Assembly: GCA_022712975.1 (NCBI GenBank)
Contig: JAFLJO010000006.1
Coordinates: forward strand, 1-64,000
DNA length: 64,000 nucleotides
Origin: Desulfocapsa sp.
GTDB taxonomy: Bacteria > Desulfobacterota > Desulfobulbia > Desulfobulbales > Desulfocapsaceae
Direction of reading: 5' to 3'
Shown here: positions 1-8,502 of the stretch, piece after piece
How positions within the stretch are numbered: position 1 is the first letter of the stretch
Layout of the letters: each line of letters starts with the position of its first letter
Position numbers and translations under genes: made by a program
The notes under the pieces: generated by a model
What the model was told of the DNA's origin: nothing
Databases searched by the model: none
Seen by the model: the letters and a program-made list of their open reading frames with translations, nothing else

Positions 1-1
1 C

Positions 2-310
2 GCAAGTGTGCTTTACGCCTTTTTTGCCAGTTTGAACGCCACCATTATCCCGGAAGATATCAGCAATCATGGGCAGGTTGATATGACCATTAAGCTGGAA
101 GGGTATATTTATGTGATAGAAATTAAAATGGAGCAAAAAGATAGTCCGATTGCAGATAGTACAGAAAACCTGGCTCTTAAGCAGATCCAACAACGAAACT
201 ACAGTGAAAAATATCGAAATGAAGCCAAAAAAGGTTTGATCGAAGTGGGTCTGGTGTTCAGTGGGCAAAAACGCAACCTTATTCAGGCAGATTGGCTGGA
301 GTTAGAGTAG
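2..310 (+). CDS. PD-(D/E)XK nuclease superfamily protein, C-terminal part (5' cut by window)
   Basis: The frame is open from the left edge to a TAG at 308-310. The ORF-track start is only the first GTG in the window, so the gene begins upstream. The fragment ends with the pattern of the PDDEXK_9 domain that usually follows an AAA-ATPase-like domain (DUF1703-type proteins): an Asp in GQVDMTI, then the E-x-K strand VIEIK, then a helix rich in Gln, Lys and Tyr (QIQQRNYSEKYR) and a closing VGLVFSGQKRN strand. The family is abundant in anaerobes and usually has no assigned substrate; some members are thought to belong to toxin-like or mobile defence genes. It is separated from the EPS operon by a hairpin and is probably not part of it. 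Domain family is fairly sure; cellular role is unknown. Confidence 0.7.
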   Translation, partial: ASVLYAFFASLNATIIPEDISNHGQVDMTIKLEGYIYVIEIKMEQKDSPIADSTENLALKQIQQRNYSEKYRNEAKKGLIEVGLVFSGQKRNLIQADWLELE

Positions 311-415
311 AAAGAGTTATCCACCTTAAATAGCAATAAAATGAAATCGGTGTTGGACGCTGTGTTTGAGCCTCATGAACTTGGCTAAAAGTAGTCGACG
401 CAGAAAAAAATGCTG

Positions 416-443
416 AGCAACTATTTTTCTAAAAAGAGTTGCT
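416..443 (+). terminator. AT-rich hairpin upstream of the EPS operon
   Basis: The arms AGCAACT and AGTTGCT are perfectly complementary. The loop contains a further TTTTT/AAAAA pairing, and the hairpin is followed by TCTATTTATAAAA. It lies between the nuclease-like gene and wecB, 29 bases before the wecB start. It could end the upstream transcript or act as an attenuator for the EPS operon. The trailing T run is interrupted, so efficiency is uncertain. Confidence 0.4.
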
Positions 444-472
444 TCTATTTATAAAAAATTGGAGAATGCTGT

Positions 473-1633
473 ATGTTGAAAATAATGTCAATCGCTGGAG
501 CCCGGCCAAATTTTATGAAATTGGCTTCCATCGTCAGGGCTGTGGAGCAGAACAACGCTGTTTCCACTAAACCAGATATAAAACACATCATTGTCCATAC
601 CGGCCAGCATTATGATAAAAAAATGTCCGATTCTTTTTTTATCGACCTTGGAATTCCACAACCCGATATAAATCTGGAAGTCGGATCGGGAAGCCACGCG
701 AGTCAAACGGCAGAAATAATGAAACGGTTTGAGCCGGTTTTATTGGAGCAATGCCCAGATGTTTTGTTGGTAGTGGGGGATGTTAACTCCACTATTGCCT
801 GCACATTAGTAGCTTCTAAAATTGAATATCCAACAACTCATAAACGGAAAAGACCAGTCATTGTGCATGTCGAAGCTGGGTTACGCTCCTTTGATCGAGA
901 CATGCCGGAAGAAGTAAATCGCATATTAACAGATACTATCAGCGACCTTCTTTTTACTACCGAAGAATCATGTCTTGCTCAATTGCAAAGTGAAGGAGTG
1001 GCACCGGAACAAGTACATTTTGTTGGCAATGTGATGATTGATACTTTGATGCAACATGTTGAAAAAGCTGATTGCTCCAATATTAAGGAGGATCTTGGTG
1101 TTGATAAACCGTATGCTCTTGTAACATTACACCGACCTTCAAATGTTGATAACCTTAGCACATTACAGCCTCTTGTGGGGTGCCTTGAGAAGATAGCAGA
1201 AAAACAGCATATAATTTTTCCCGTTCATCCCCGCACCAAAAATTGTTTACAGAAGTTTGATCTGTATCAGAGGCTGGAGGATAACCCCAGTATAACCTTG
1301 GCAGCTCCACTTGGGTATCTTGACTTTCTGAAACTGATTAAAGATGCAAGCGTTGTAATAACAGATTCGGGTGGTATTCAGGAGGAAACAACTGTACTTA
1401 AAGTACCTTGTGTAACGTTAAGAGAGAACACAGAACGACCAATTACTGTTGATGTGGGAACCAATTATCTTATTGGAACTGATCCTGTGAAAATTTTAGC
1501 TACAGTTACCGAGATTCTTGCGGGAAAAGGAAAAAATGGTTCTACCCCTCCACTATGGGATGGACATGCTGGTGAGCGGATTGTAAAAGTTCTTCTTTCG
1601 CAGACCTCTAACTCGATAATTTCTTCAAAATAG
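473..1633 (+). CDS. wecB: UDP-N-acetylglucosamine 2-epimerase (non-hydrolysing)
   Basis: Interconverts UDP-GlcNAc and UDP-ManNAc in the cytoplasm, supplying ManNAc-type precursors for surface polysaccharide. The 386-aa length is normal for WecB/MnaA. The N terminus has the GARPNFMK motif and a HTGQHYD box. Residues matching the E. coli WecB catalytic set are visible: Asp103 in GDVNS, Glu134 in HVEAGLRSFDRDMPEE with Glu146/147 following, and His220 in TLHRPSNVDN. The nucleotide-binding DSGGIQEE segment is near the C terminus. GGAG lies 8 bases before the ATG. It opens the EPS operon; the next gene begins 6 bases after its stop. No WecC-type ManNAc dehydrogenase is adjacent, but a TviB-type dehydrogenase is encoded at 41.1-42.4 kb. 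Confidence 0.93.
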   Translation: MLKIMSIAGARPNFMKLASIVRAVEQNNAVSTKPDIKHIIVHTGQHYDKKMSDSFFIDLGIPQPDINLEVGSGSHASQTAEIMKRFEPVLLEQCPDVLLVVGDVNSTIACTLVASKIEYPTTHKRKRPVIVHVEAGLRSFDRDMPEEVNRILTDTISDLLFTTEESCLAQLQSEGVAPEQVHFVGNVMIDTLMQHVEKADCSNIKEDLGVDKPYALVTLHRPSNVDNLSTLQPLVGCLEKIAEKQHIIFPVHPRTKNCLQKFDLYQRLEDNPSITLAAPLGYLDFLKLIKDASVVITDSGGIQEETTVLKVPCVTLRENTERPITVDVGTNYLIGTDPVKILATVTEILAGKGKNGSTPPLWDGHAGERIVKVLLSQTSNSIISSK

Positions 1634-1639
1634 TACGAT

Positions 1640-2701
1640 ATGCATATCCGGTTAGCGACATCGCAAGATAAATCATTGTGGGATGCTTTTGTGGATAATC
1701 ACTCAGAAGGGGCGACACCTTATTGTCGTTTCGCCTGGAGAGAAGCAGTAGAACAGTCATATGGCCATAAGCCCCAGTATTTACTTGCCGAAGAGGATCA
1801 GAAAATTTTGGGAATTATGCCATTGTTTATTTTTAAAATACCGATATTGGGCAGCTCCCTAGTTTCTCTACCGTTTTGCGATGTGGGTGGTGTGATAGCC
1901 ACGAACCCAGACGTAAAAGCCGCACTCCTCGCTGAAAGCTTTTCCATGGCTAAAAAGCAAAAAGTAAAGTCACTGGTGATACGTAGTACACAAAACGATC
2001 TGCAGGAAGACTGTTTTGATGATTGGTACGTGACTGTGCAAAAAGAAAAGGTTCGCATGCTCCTTAACTTACCAAGTTCATCAGACGAGCTGTGGAGCAG
2101 CTTTAAATCAAAATTACGAAGTCAGATACGAAAAGCAGAAAAGAATGGACTAACTTTCCGTTGGGGGAGTATGGAAGATCTCCCTTGTTTTTATAAGGTT
2201 TTTAGCCGTAACATGCATGATCTTGGATCCCCCGTGCACAGTAAAGAATGGATAGAAAAAATTTTTGTCAATTATGGTGAAAGTGCCCGAATGGGGTTGG
2301 TGTTTAAAGAGGATCAGCCTGTGGGGTGTGGTATTATCCTATTTACGAAATGTACAGTAAGTATCCCTTGGGCCTCAACTCTACGGGAATTTAACCGTTT
2401 ATCACCTAATATGTTGCTCTATTGGAATTTCCTTAAATATGCAGCTGATAATGAAAAAAAATTATTCGATTTTGGCCGATCAACCCTTAATGAAGGAACG
2501 TACAGGTTTAAAAAACAATGGGGGGCAAATCCTGGACCTCTTTTTTGGTATAAGGTTAGTTCGTCAGCCAAAAATCAGCAGACTCAATCTAAAGTAAAAG
2601 AATCAACAAAACGTGAAAAACTCGCGAATTTTTGGGGAAAAATACCGTTACAGATGGCTAATTTTTTAGGCCCCAAAGTAAGAAAATATATAAGTCTTTG
2701 A
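1640..2701 (+). CDS. FemAB/GNAT-like protein, exosortase-system type
   Basis: This 353-aa soluble protein belongs to the FemAB-like GNAT superfamily, whose members transfer acyl or aminoacyl groups. The N-terminal region (YCRFAWREAVEQSYGHKP, LLAEEDQKILGIMPLF, SLPFCDVGG) matches what I know of the FemAB-related family associated with exosortase/PEP-CTERM loci (TIGR03019-like). The C-terminal half has the second GNAT fold, with FDFGRSTLNEGTYRFKKQWG near the end. It lies 6 bases after wecB, and its TGA overlaps a possible TTG start of the next gene. The exosortase and EpsI genes at 37-38.6 kb support the family call. The substrate is unknown; modification of EPS or a lipid-linked precursor is an inference. 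Confidence 0.8.
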   Translation: MHIRLATSQDKSLWDAFVDNHSEGATPYCRFAWREAVEQSYGHKPQYLLAEEDQKILGIMPLFIFKIPILGSSLVSLPFCDVGGVIATNPDVKAALLAESFSMAKKQKVKSLVIRSTQNDLQEDCFDDWYVTVQKEKVRMLLNLPSSSDELWSSFKSKLRSQIRKAEKNGLTFRWGSMEDLPCFYKVFSRNMHDLGSPVHSKEWIEKIFVNYGESARMGLVFKEDQPVGCGIILFTKCTVSIPWASTLREFNRLSPNMLLYWNFLKYAADNEKKLFDFGRSTLNEGTYRFKKQWGANPGPLFWYKVSSSAKNQQTQSKVKESTKREKLANFWGKIPLQMANFLGPKVRKYISL

Positions 2702-2703
2702 CA

Positions 2704-5121
2704 ATGAATACACTTTTGACCATTCTTTCAATAAGCTCTTTGGCTATACTGATTTATATATATATCGGCTATCCTATATTGTTGTGCATTCTAAGTGCCT
2801 TAATACCAGCCAAAAAAATCACAAAAAGTCCGATTCGCCCCTCCGTAAGTCTAATAATATCCTGCTATAATGAAGAAGATGTTCTGCGTGAAAAGTTAGC
2901 AAATTCTTTTGCTCTGGAATATCCTCAAAACAAACTCGAAATTTGTGTAGTTTCTGATGCATCTTCTGATCGAACAGATGAAATTGCAAAAGAATATTCA
3001 GAAAAAGGTGTTCGTCTTATCCGTGTAGATGGCCGCATTGGAAAAACGGCCTGTCTTAACGTTGCTGTACCTCAAACAACTGGGGAAATAGTTGTTTTTT
3101 CAGATGCTAATGCAATGTATAAATCGAATGCTATTGGCCATCTCGTTGAAAATTTTTCTGATGATCAGGTTGGTTATGTGGTTGGAGAGGCTCGATATGC
3201 TGATGCAAACACGACTTCTGCTGCCCAAAGTGAAGATTCCTACTGGCAATATGAAATGATGATTAAGAAAATGGAGAGTCGCTTGCACTCCATGGTTGGG
3301 GGAGACGGAGCTATTTATGCCATTCGACGAGAATTGTACGAACAGCTTGAGAATACAGATATTAATGATTTTGTTAATCCCTTACAAATTATAGCCAAAG
3401 GATTTCGCGGGATCTATGAACCTGAAGCGATATGCTACGAGGACACATCAGGTAGTTTCTCCAAAGAGTTCGGCCGCAAAGTACGAATTGTAAATCGTAG
3501 TTTTAATGGGCTCTTACGTGTTAAGTCAGTGCTGAACCCGTTTAAAACTGGAATTTACAGTTTTCAAATTATTTCTCACAAATTATTGCGTTGGTTTTCC
3601 TCCTATTTTCTTCTGATTCTGGCAATATCCACCGTGCTCCTTGCCGTACAGGGTATAATTGTTTTCCAGTATGCAGCAGTTTTTATGGCAACCTTTCTTG
3701 TGCTGGCCGATATTGGTTATCTGCTGTCGGCCTATTCAAAAATCTGGCCTATTTTTTATATCCCTTATTATTTTATCAATGTTAACGCTGCTGCATTTGT
3801 TGGGATAAATCGTAGATTACGAGGTGAAACGCAGATAATTTGGAAGCATCATCGACTCACGAATAATGATCAGTTAGACATATCACTCATTGCCATAATG
3901 AGGCAATTATTAACTCTCGGATTGATTCTTTATGTCGCATTCTTTATTAGCCGTCTGATAAATGTTAATATTGTTACGTCTCGTACTGTATTTTGGACCT
4001 CGTTTCTCACTTCTTTTTATGTTTATCTCGGCTATCCTGTTGTCTTGTTTCTATGGGCAAAATGTTGTGCCAAACCTGTAATACATGGTTCTGATCTCCC
4101 GGTTATTACATTAGTCGTGTGTGCATATAATGAAGATGATGTTATCGAAGATAAAATTAAAAACTCTTTGGTAATTGACTACCCGAAAGAAAAATTACAT
4201 ATAGCTATTGCTTCGGATGGATCTACAGACAACACGAACGAAATTGTAAAGAAATATGAGACTAAGCAGCTGTCTTTTTATGAATATCAGGAAAGGACTG
4301 GGAAAATCGGAGTAATTTTACAAACTGTTCCTCAGCTCACTTCAGATATTCTTGTTTTTTCAGATGCAAATACCATGTATGCTCCAGATGCTTTGCGTAA
4401 ACTTGTTCGGAATTTTAGTGATCCATCGGTCGGGGGTGTGAGTGCTGATGTTATTCTCATGAATAAGGAAACAAATTATGGAGAATCAGAATCTGCTTAT
4501 TATCTATATGAACGTTGGCTTCAGCAGAAAGAATCTGAGATTGGCTCCATAATAGGAGCTGATGGTGGAATGTATGCCATACGGCGTGAACTTTTTATGC
4601 CGCCTGCTCCAAATATTATTCTTGATGATTTTGTCATCTCAATGAATGTTGCCATACAGGGTAAGCGGCTTGTGTATGATCATGAAGCCAAAGGATATGA
4701 AGAAAGCACAATATCACATTCCATAGAGTTTTTACGTAAATCTCGCGTGATTGCCGGGGCTGTGCAGGCTCTGAAGCAAGCTGAGGGGATTCCGGGGCCA
4801 TCACACAAAGGGCTCTTTTTTTCATTTCTGTCCCATAAAATGCTGCGTTGGTTTGTTCCATTATTTCTTTTTGCTCAACTGTATGCAAATATTTTTATTG
4901 TCGTACATGGTGGAGGAACATTTTACCAGCTATGCTTAGCAGCACAGGGCTTTTTTTATTTTTGTGCATTATTAGGCGTAATGGTCGGTGGTGAAAGTCG
5001 ATTTCCTGTTATCGGTATCCCATTTTATTTCTGTTTGGTTAATGGAGCAGCGTTGTATGGGCTGTATAAAGGATGTTTTAATAAACAGCCGGTGACATGG
5101 AAAAAATTTTCCAGAAAGTAA
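2704..5121 (+). CDS. Tandem double GT2 glycosyltransferase, membrane protein
   Basis: About 805 aa, containing two complete family-2 glycosyltransferase modules in one chain. The first (about residues 45-280) has SLIISCYNEEDV, VVSDASSDRTDEI and VVFSDANAMY, followed by membrane helices. The second (about residues 455-690) repeats LVVCAYNEDDV, IASDGSTDNTNEI and LVFSDANTMY, again followed by membrane helices. Each module is preceded by an N-terminal membrane helix and YIGYP or YLGYP. The DxD-like SDAN motif and the KTA/KIG element are kept in both copies, so both may be active. The ATG at 2704 is preferred; a TTG at 2698 overlaps the previous stop (TTGA). It is probably a processive or two-step membrane glycosyltransferase for EPS backbone synthesis. 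Family is certain, product unknown. Confidence 0.85.
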   Translation: MNTLLTILSISSLAILIYIYIGYPILLCILSALIPAKKITKSPIRPSVSLIISCYNEEDVLREKLANSFALEYPQNKLEICVVSDASSDRTDEIAKEYSEKGVRLIRVDGRIGKTACLNVAVPQTTGEIVVFSDANAMYKSNAIGHLVENFSDDQVGYVVGEARYADANTTSAAQSEDSYWQYEMMIKKMESRLHSMVGGDGAIYAIRRELYEQLENTDINDFVNPLQIIAKGFRGIYEPEAICYEDTSGSFSKEFGRKVRIVNRSFNGLLRVKSVLNPFKTGIYSFQIISHKLLRWFSSYFLLILAISTVLLAVQGIIVFQYAAVFMATFLVLADIGYLLSAYSKIWPIFYIPYYFINVNAAAFVGINRRLRGETQIIWKHHRLTNNDQLDISLIAIMRQLLTLGLILYVAFFISRLINVNIVTSRTVFWTSFLTSFYVYLGYPVVLFLWAKCCAKPVIHGSDLPVITLVVCAYNEDDVIEDKIKNSLVIDYPKEKLHIAIASDGSTDNTNEIVKKYETKQLSFYEYQERTGKIGVILQTVPQLTSDILVFSDANTMYAPDALRKLVRNFSDPSVGGVSADVILMNKETNYGESESAYYLYERWLQQKESEIGSIIGADGGMYAIRRELFMPPAPNIILDDFVISMNVAIQGKRLVYDHEAKGYEESTISHSIEFLRKSRVIAGAVQALKQAEGIPGPSHKGLFFSFLSHKMLRWFVPLFLFAQLYANIFIVVHGGGTFYQLCLAAQGFFYFCALLGVMVGGESRFPVIGIPFYFCLVNGAALYGLYKGCFNKQPVTWKKFSRK

Positions 5122-5132
5122 CATATCTTAAA

Positions 5133-6056
5133 ATGATGAAAAAAGTTTCTATAATTATACCAGCAAAAAATGAAGCTGAATATTTAGGACAATGTCTGAA
5201 GTCATTGTCTGAGCTTAATTTCCCCAAGGAACACTATGAAGTGATAGTGGCCGATAATGGTTCCGATGACGATACAGTTGTCATTGCTGAGGCGCATTGT
5301 GTTAAAATTGTTAACTTACCTGAAAAACGCACAATATCCGCTGTAAGAAATGGTGGAGTGGCCAAGTCTTCCGGGGATATTCTGGTATTTCTTGATGCTG
5401 ATTGTACAGTTTCAGTAAATTGGTTATTATGTGCAGAACCATATTTCGAAAGGGAAGATGTATCTTGTTTTGGTTCTTCTCCAATTATTCCTGAAAAGGC
5501 AACGTGGGTAGAAAAAACGTGGTTTCTGGTCAGAAAGAGTGAGCAACAAGTCTTTGAACGACAGTGGCAGGAATCAACAAATATGTTCATTCCGAAAGAT
5601 GTTTTTGAAAAAGTTGGTGGGTTTAATGAAAATCTCATGACCTGCGAAGATGTAGATCTTTCGTATCGCTTACTGGAATTAGGGAAGATTATCTCAGATA
5701 GTCGTATTGTCGCTATTCATCATCGTGATCCCAAGACGATGAAAGATTTTTTTCTCAAAGAAAAGTGGAGGGGAAAAAGTAATTACTCAGGATTGTTTCA
5801 GCATGGGATTAAGTTAAGTGAGTTGCCGAGCCTTCTTCTGCCACTCTATTTTTCAGGACTACTCTTAGTTGCTATTGGAACATTACTCTTTGGCTTAGCT
5901 TTTACTGTCTCAGGTGTATTGCTTGCTCTGGCAGAGCTTCCAGTAATGGGCTTGACATGGCTGAAAATCAAAAAAGAATTCAGTGTTAAAAAATATTTCC
6001 AACTTTTATTATTATATAATCTTTATTTTGCAGCCAGAGCATCCGCAATTTTTTAA
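5133..6056 (+). CDS. Glycosyltransferase family 2 with C-terminal membrane helices
   Basis: A GT2 protein with the GT-A fold near its N terminus: VSIIIPAKNEAEYLG, VIVADNGSDDDTV and VFLDADC as the DxD motif, then GGFNENLMTCEDVDLSYRL as the acceptor/catalytic ED region. About 70 residues of hydrophobic sequence close the protein, suggesting membrane anchoring. The ORF-track start at 5097 would overlap the previous gene by 25 bases and add 12 unlikely residues; the ATG pair at 5133/5136 puts the GT2 motif where it normally lies. No strong Shine-Dalgarno is visible for either start. It is closely similar in layout to the GT2 gene at 26.7 kb (shared KNE, SSVRN/SAVRN, TCED and LWRGKSN-type motifs), so the two are probably paralogues. 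Confidence 0.85.
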   Translation: MMKKVSIIIPAKNEAEYLGQCLKSLSELNFPKEHYEVIVADNGSDDDTVVIAEAHCVKIVNLPEKRTISAVRNGGVAKSSGDILVFLDADCTVSVNWLLCAEPYFEREDVSCFGSSPIIPEKATWVEKTWFLVRKSEQQVFERQWQESTNMFIPKDVFEKVGGFNENLMTCEDVDLSYRLLELGKIISDSRIVAIHHRDPKTMKDFFLKEKWRGKSNYSGLFQHGIKLSELPSLLLPLYFSGLLLVAIGTLLFGLAFTVSGVLLALAELPVMGLTWLKIKKEFSVKKYFQLLLLYNLYFAARASAIF

Positions 6057-6087
6057 CCCAATAAACCAATAACCTAATAACCAAGCC

Positions 6088-7965
6088 ATGTGTGGAATCG
6101 CCGGGGCAACTCGTAATTTACTAGGACAACATCCTGAGAAATCCCTTCATCGGATGAACGAGGTTATGGTTCACCGAGGCCCGGACATGGGAGAGGTGAA
6201 ACTTGACTCTGAGATGGGGCTTTGCCATCGGCGTTTGTCTATTATTGATCTGTCAGAGGATGGCAGACAACCTATGGTTAGCTCGGATGGACGCTATACG
6301 ATAGTATTTAATGGAGAAATATATAATTTTCAGGAACTTCGTAAAGATCTCGTTTCTAAGGGTTATGAATTTCATTCCCGCACCGATACAGAAGTACTCC
6401 TGTCTCTGTATGCCGATCAGGGGCCAAAATCCCTGCAGAAAATTCACGGTATGTATGCTTATGCTATTTGGGATACTAAAAAGAAAGAACTTTTTGCTGC
6501 CCGGGACCGTATAGGCAAAAAACCGTTCTACTATTTTCATCAGGGCAAGAAGCTTGCTTTTGCCTCAGAGTTGAAATCCATCCTGGAACTTGGTGAAATC
6601 CCAACTCAAGTAGATTACACAGCGATACTTGATTACTTTAAATACCTCTATATTCCCCACCCCAAAAGCATCTATCAAAATATCTGCAAGTTAGAACCAG
6701 GCCACTATCTCCTTTATAAAAATGGTGAACTAAAGATCAAAGAGTATTGGGATATTGATTTCTCTTCGTCATTTGATGCTCCAACCAGGGAACTGGGAGA
6801 AGAGCTTCTGGAAACTATCCATGATGCGGTTAAGTGCCGTCTTATCTCTGATGTTCCGCTTGGAGCATTTCTTAGCGGCGGAATTGATTCTTCCGGTATT
6901 GTTGCATTAATGGCTCAGATTAATCAGGAACCGATCACCACCTGTACCATTGGCTTTGATAATAAAAAACATAACGAGGCAACTTACGCAAAAGAGTTTG
7001 CCCGTAAGTTGAAAGCCAAGCACCACGAACAGTATATCAACGACGAACCTGCTCAAATAATAAAAAAACTGGCCTGGCATTTTGATGAGCCATTTTCCGA
7101 TTCGTCAATGGTGCCGACCTATTATGTCTCCAAGATGGCCCGGCAGCATGTAACGGTAGCGTTATCAGGAGATGGAGGTGACGAAAGTTTTGCCGGCTAT
7201 GAAAAATATACCATCGACAACTATGAAAACAGGGTGCGGGAAATTGTTCCTTCACTGTTACTCAAGAGTCTTAGTGGTGTGGCAGGATGTTTCCGCAAAC
7301 AGCAAACCATAAAGAGGTTGCATTCACTTTGCAGCTCAGCTCTTCTTGATCCGGCACAGGCATTTTATGTAACCAATTCATTTATAACAGATTTGCAGGC
7401 AAAGCAGATTTTTTCAGATCATTTCCTCCGGGAAGTTCAGGGGTATGACCCTGCCGATCATACTCGGAGGTATTATCACAAAGCTAATGGAGAAGATCAT
7501 CTGTCTAAAATTCTTTATACGGATTTGAAACTGTACCTGCCAGGTGATATTCTAGTCAAAGTTGATAGGATGAGCATGGCTAACTCCCTTGAAATACGTT
7601 CCCCACTCCTTGACCATAAGGTGATCGAATTTGCAGCTCGGCTTCCATCAACTTTGAAATTTAGAAGAGGAAATAAGAAATTTCTTCTCAAAGAGGCTTT
7701 TCGAGACTTGGTTGGGGATGATGTGCTTACGCGAAAGAAACACGGTTTTACCGTACCGTTGAATACGTGGTTCAGAAATGAATTACAAGAAATGGCAGAA
7801 TCGTCAATTTTTCAAACTAAACAGATGGAAATGTTCTTTTCTATGTCAGGGCTTCATGAAATATGGGAGCAGCATCAGCAAGCGAAGATGAATCATGGTA
7901 CCTTACTTTGGTCGGTATTTATATTTTCCCTTTGGGTTGATCGCCATTTTTCCAGCAGAACATAA
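6088..7965 (+). CDS. asnB: Asparagine synthase (glutamine-hydrolysing), exosortase-system amidotransferase type
   Basis: This 625-aa class II glutamine amidotransferase begins MCGIAGA, with Cys2 as the N-terminal nucleophile after Met removal. The glutaminase domain (HRGPDMGE, SIIDLSEDGRQPM, FNGEIYNF, RTDTEVLL) covers about residues 1-200. The synthetase domain carries the PPi-loop SGGIDSS at about residue 263, then SGDGGDESFAGY. In exosortase-linked EPS loci this paralogue (TIGR03108-like) is thought to amidate a uronic acid or other carboxylated precursor rather than to make free asparagine; that is family knowledge, not shown here. A match would fit the predicted GalNAcA-containing polymer. 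It is followed after 3 bases by the LbH acetyltransferase gene. Confidence 0.85.
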   Translation: MCGIAGATRNLLGQHPEKSLHRMNEVMVHRGPDMGEVKLDSEMGLCHRRLSIIDLSEDGRQPMVSSDGRYTIVFNGEIYNFQELRKDLVSKGYEFHSRTDTEVLLSLYADQGPKSLQKIHGMYAYAIWDTKKKELFAARDRIGKKPFYYFHQGKKLAFASELKSILELGEIPTQVDYTAILDYFKYLYIPHPKSIYQNICKLEPGHYLLYKNGELKIKEYWDIDFSSSFDAPTRELGEELLETIHDAVKCRLISDVPLGAFLSGGIDSSGIVALMAQINQEPITTCTIGFDNKKHNEATYAKEFARKLKAKHHEQYINDEPAQIIKKLAWHFDEPFSDSSMVPTYYVSKMARQHVTVALSGDGGDESFAGYEKYTIDNYENRVREIVPSLLLKSLSGVAGCFRKQQTIKRLHSLCSSALLDPAQAFYVTNSFITDLQAKQIFSDHFLREVQGYDPADHTRRYYHKANGEDHLSKILYTDLKLYLPGDILVKVDRMSMANSLEIRSPLLDHKVIEFAARLPSTLKFRRGNKKFLLKEAFRDLVGDDVLTRKKHGFTVPLNTWFRNELQEMAESSIFQTKQMEMFFSMSGLHEIWEQHQQAKMNHGTLLWSVFIFSLWVDRHFSSRT

Positions 7966-7968
7966 AAA

Positions 7969-8502
7969 ATGTTTTCCAATATAAAAGCAGATATAGCTCA
8001 ACTTGACAATGGCAAGACAACAATAAGGGGATTCATCCGTGGGCTCCTCTCCCAGGGGTTCCAGGCCATCTTAGTTTATCGTTTTTTCAGCTGGCTGAAT
8101 AAAAAAGGTCTTTCTGCCCAGCCTCTTCGGTTTTGTTGCGAGAGAGTTATTGAAATGACTACAGGTATTTCAATCCCTGCTGCATGTAGAATAGCGAAGG
8201 GGTTAAGAATACATCATTTCGGTGGAATCATCCTTCACCCCAGTGTTACTATAGGTGAAAATTGCATAATGTATCATCAGGTCACAATTGGTGATATAGG
8301 GGGGACAGGTAACGCAGCCAGGATTGGAAACAATGTCATGATAGGAGCAGGTGCAAAAATTATTGGTGAAATTACAATTGGAGATAACTGCAAGATTGGA
8401 GCAAATACAGTGGTGAATACAGATCTGCCTTCAAACAGTATTGCCTTTGGTAATCCTGCCAGAATCAAAACCCAACAACACAATGGCCATACCATTCGAT
8501 GA
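7969..8502 (+). CDS. Serine acetyltransferase-like LbH protein
   Basis: A 177-aa protein of the left-handed beta-helix acyltransferase family (CysE/EpsC-like). The N-terminal helical region resembles the short serine acetyltransferase type found in EPS loci. From about residue 75 it shows hexapeptide repeats: GLRIHHFGGIILHPSVTIG, MYHQVTIGD, IGNNVMIGAGAKIIGEITIG, CKIGANTVV, and the closing FGNPARI. A conserved His is in the IHHFGG segment. In an EPS operon it probably O- or N-acetylates a sugar, though serine acetylation cannot be excluded. It lies 3 bases after asnB, and the next gene starts in an ATGA overlap with its stop, so the three are translationally coupled. Confidence 0.8.
   Translation: MFSNIKADIAQLDNGKTTIRGFIRGLLSQGFQAILVYRFFSWLNKKGLSAQPLRFCCERVIEMTTGISIPAACRIAKGLRIHHFGGIILHPSVTIGENCIMYHQVTIGDIGGTGNAARIGNNVMIGAGAKIIGEITIGDNCKIGANTVVNTDLPSNSIAFGNPARIKTQQHNGHTIR

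Noticed and set aside
5234-5638. 134-aa - strand ORF opposite the GT2 gene
   Set aside because: Shadow of a clear GT2 coding region with catalytic motifs on the + strand.
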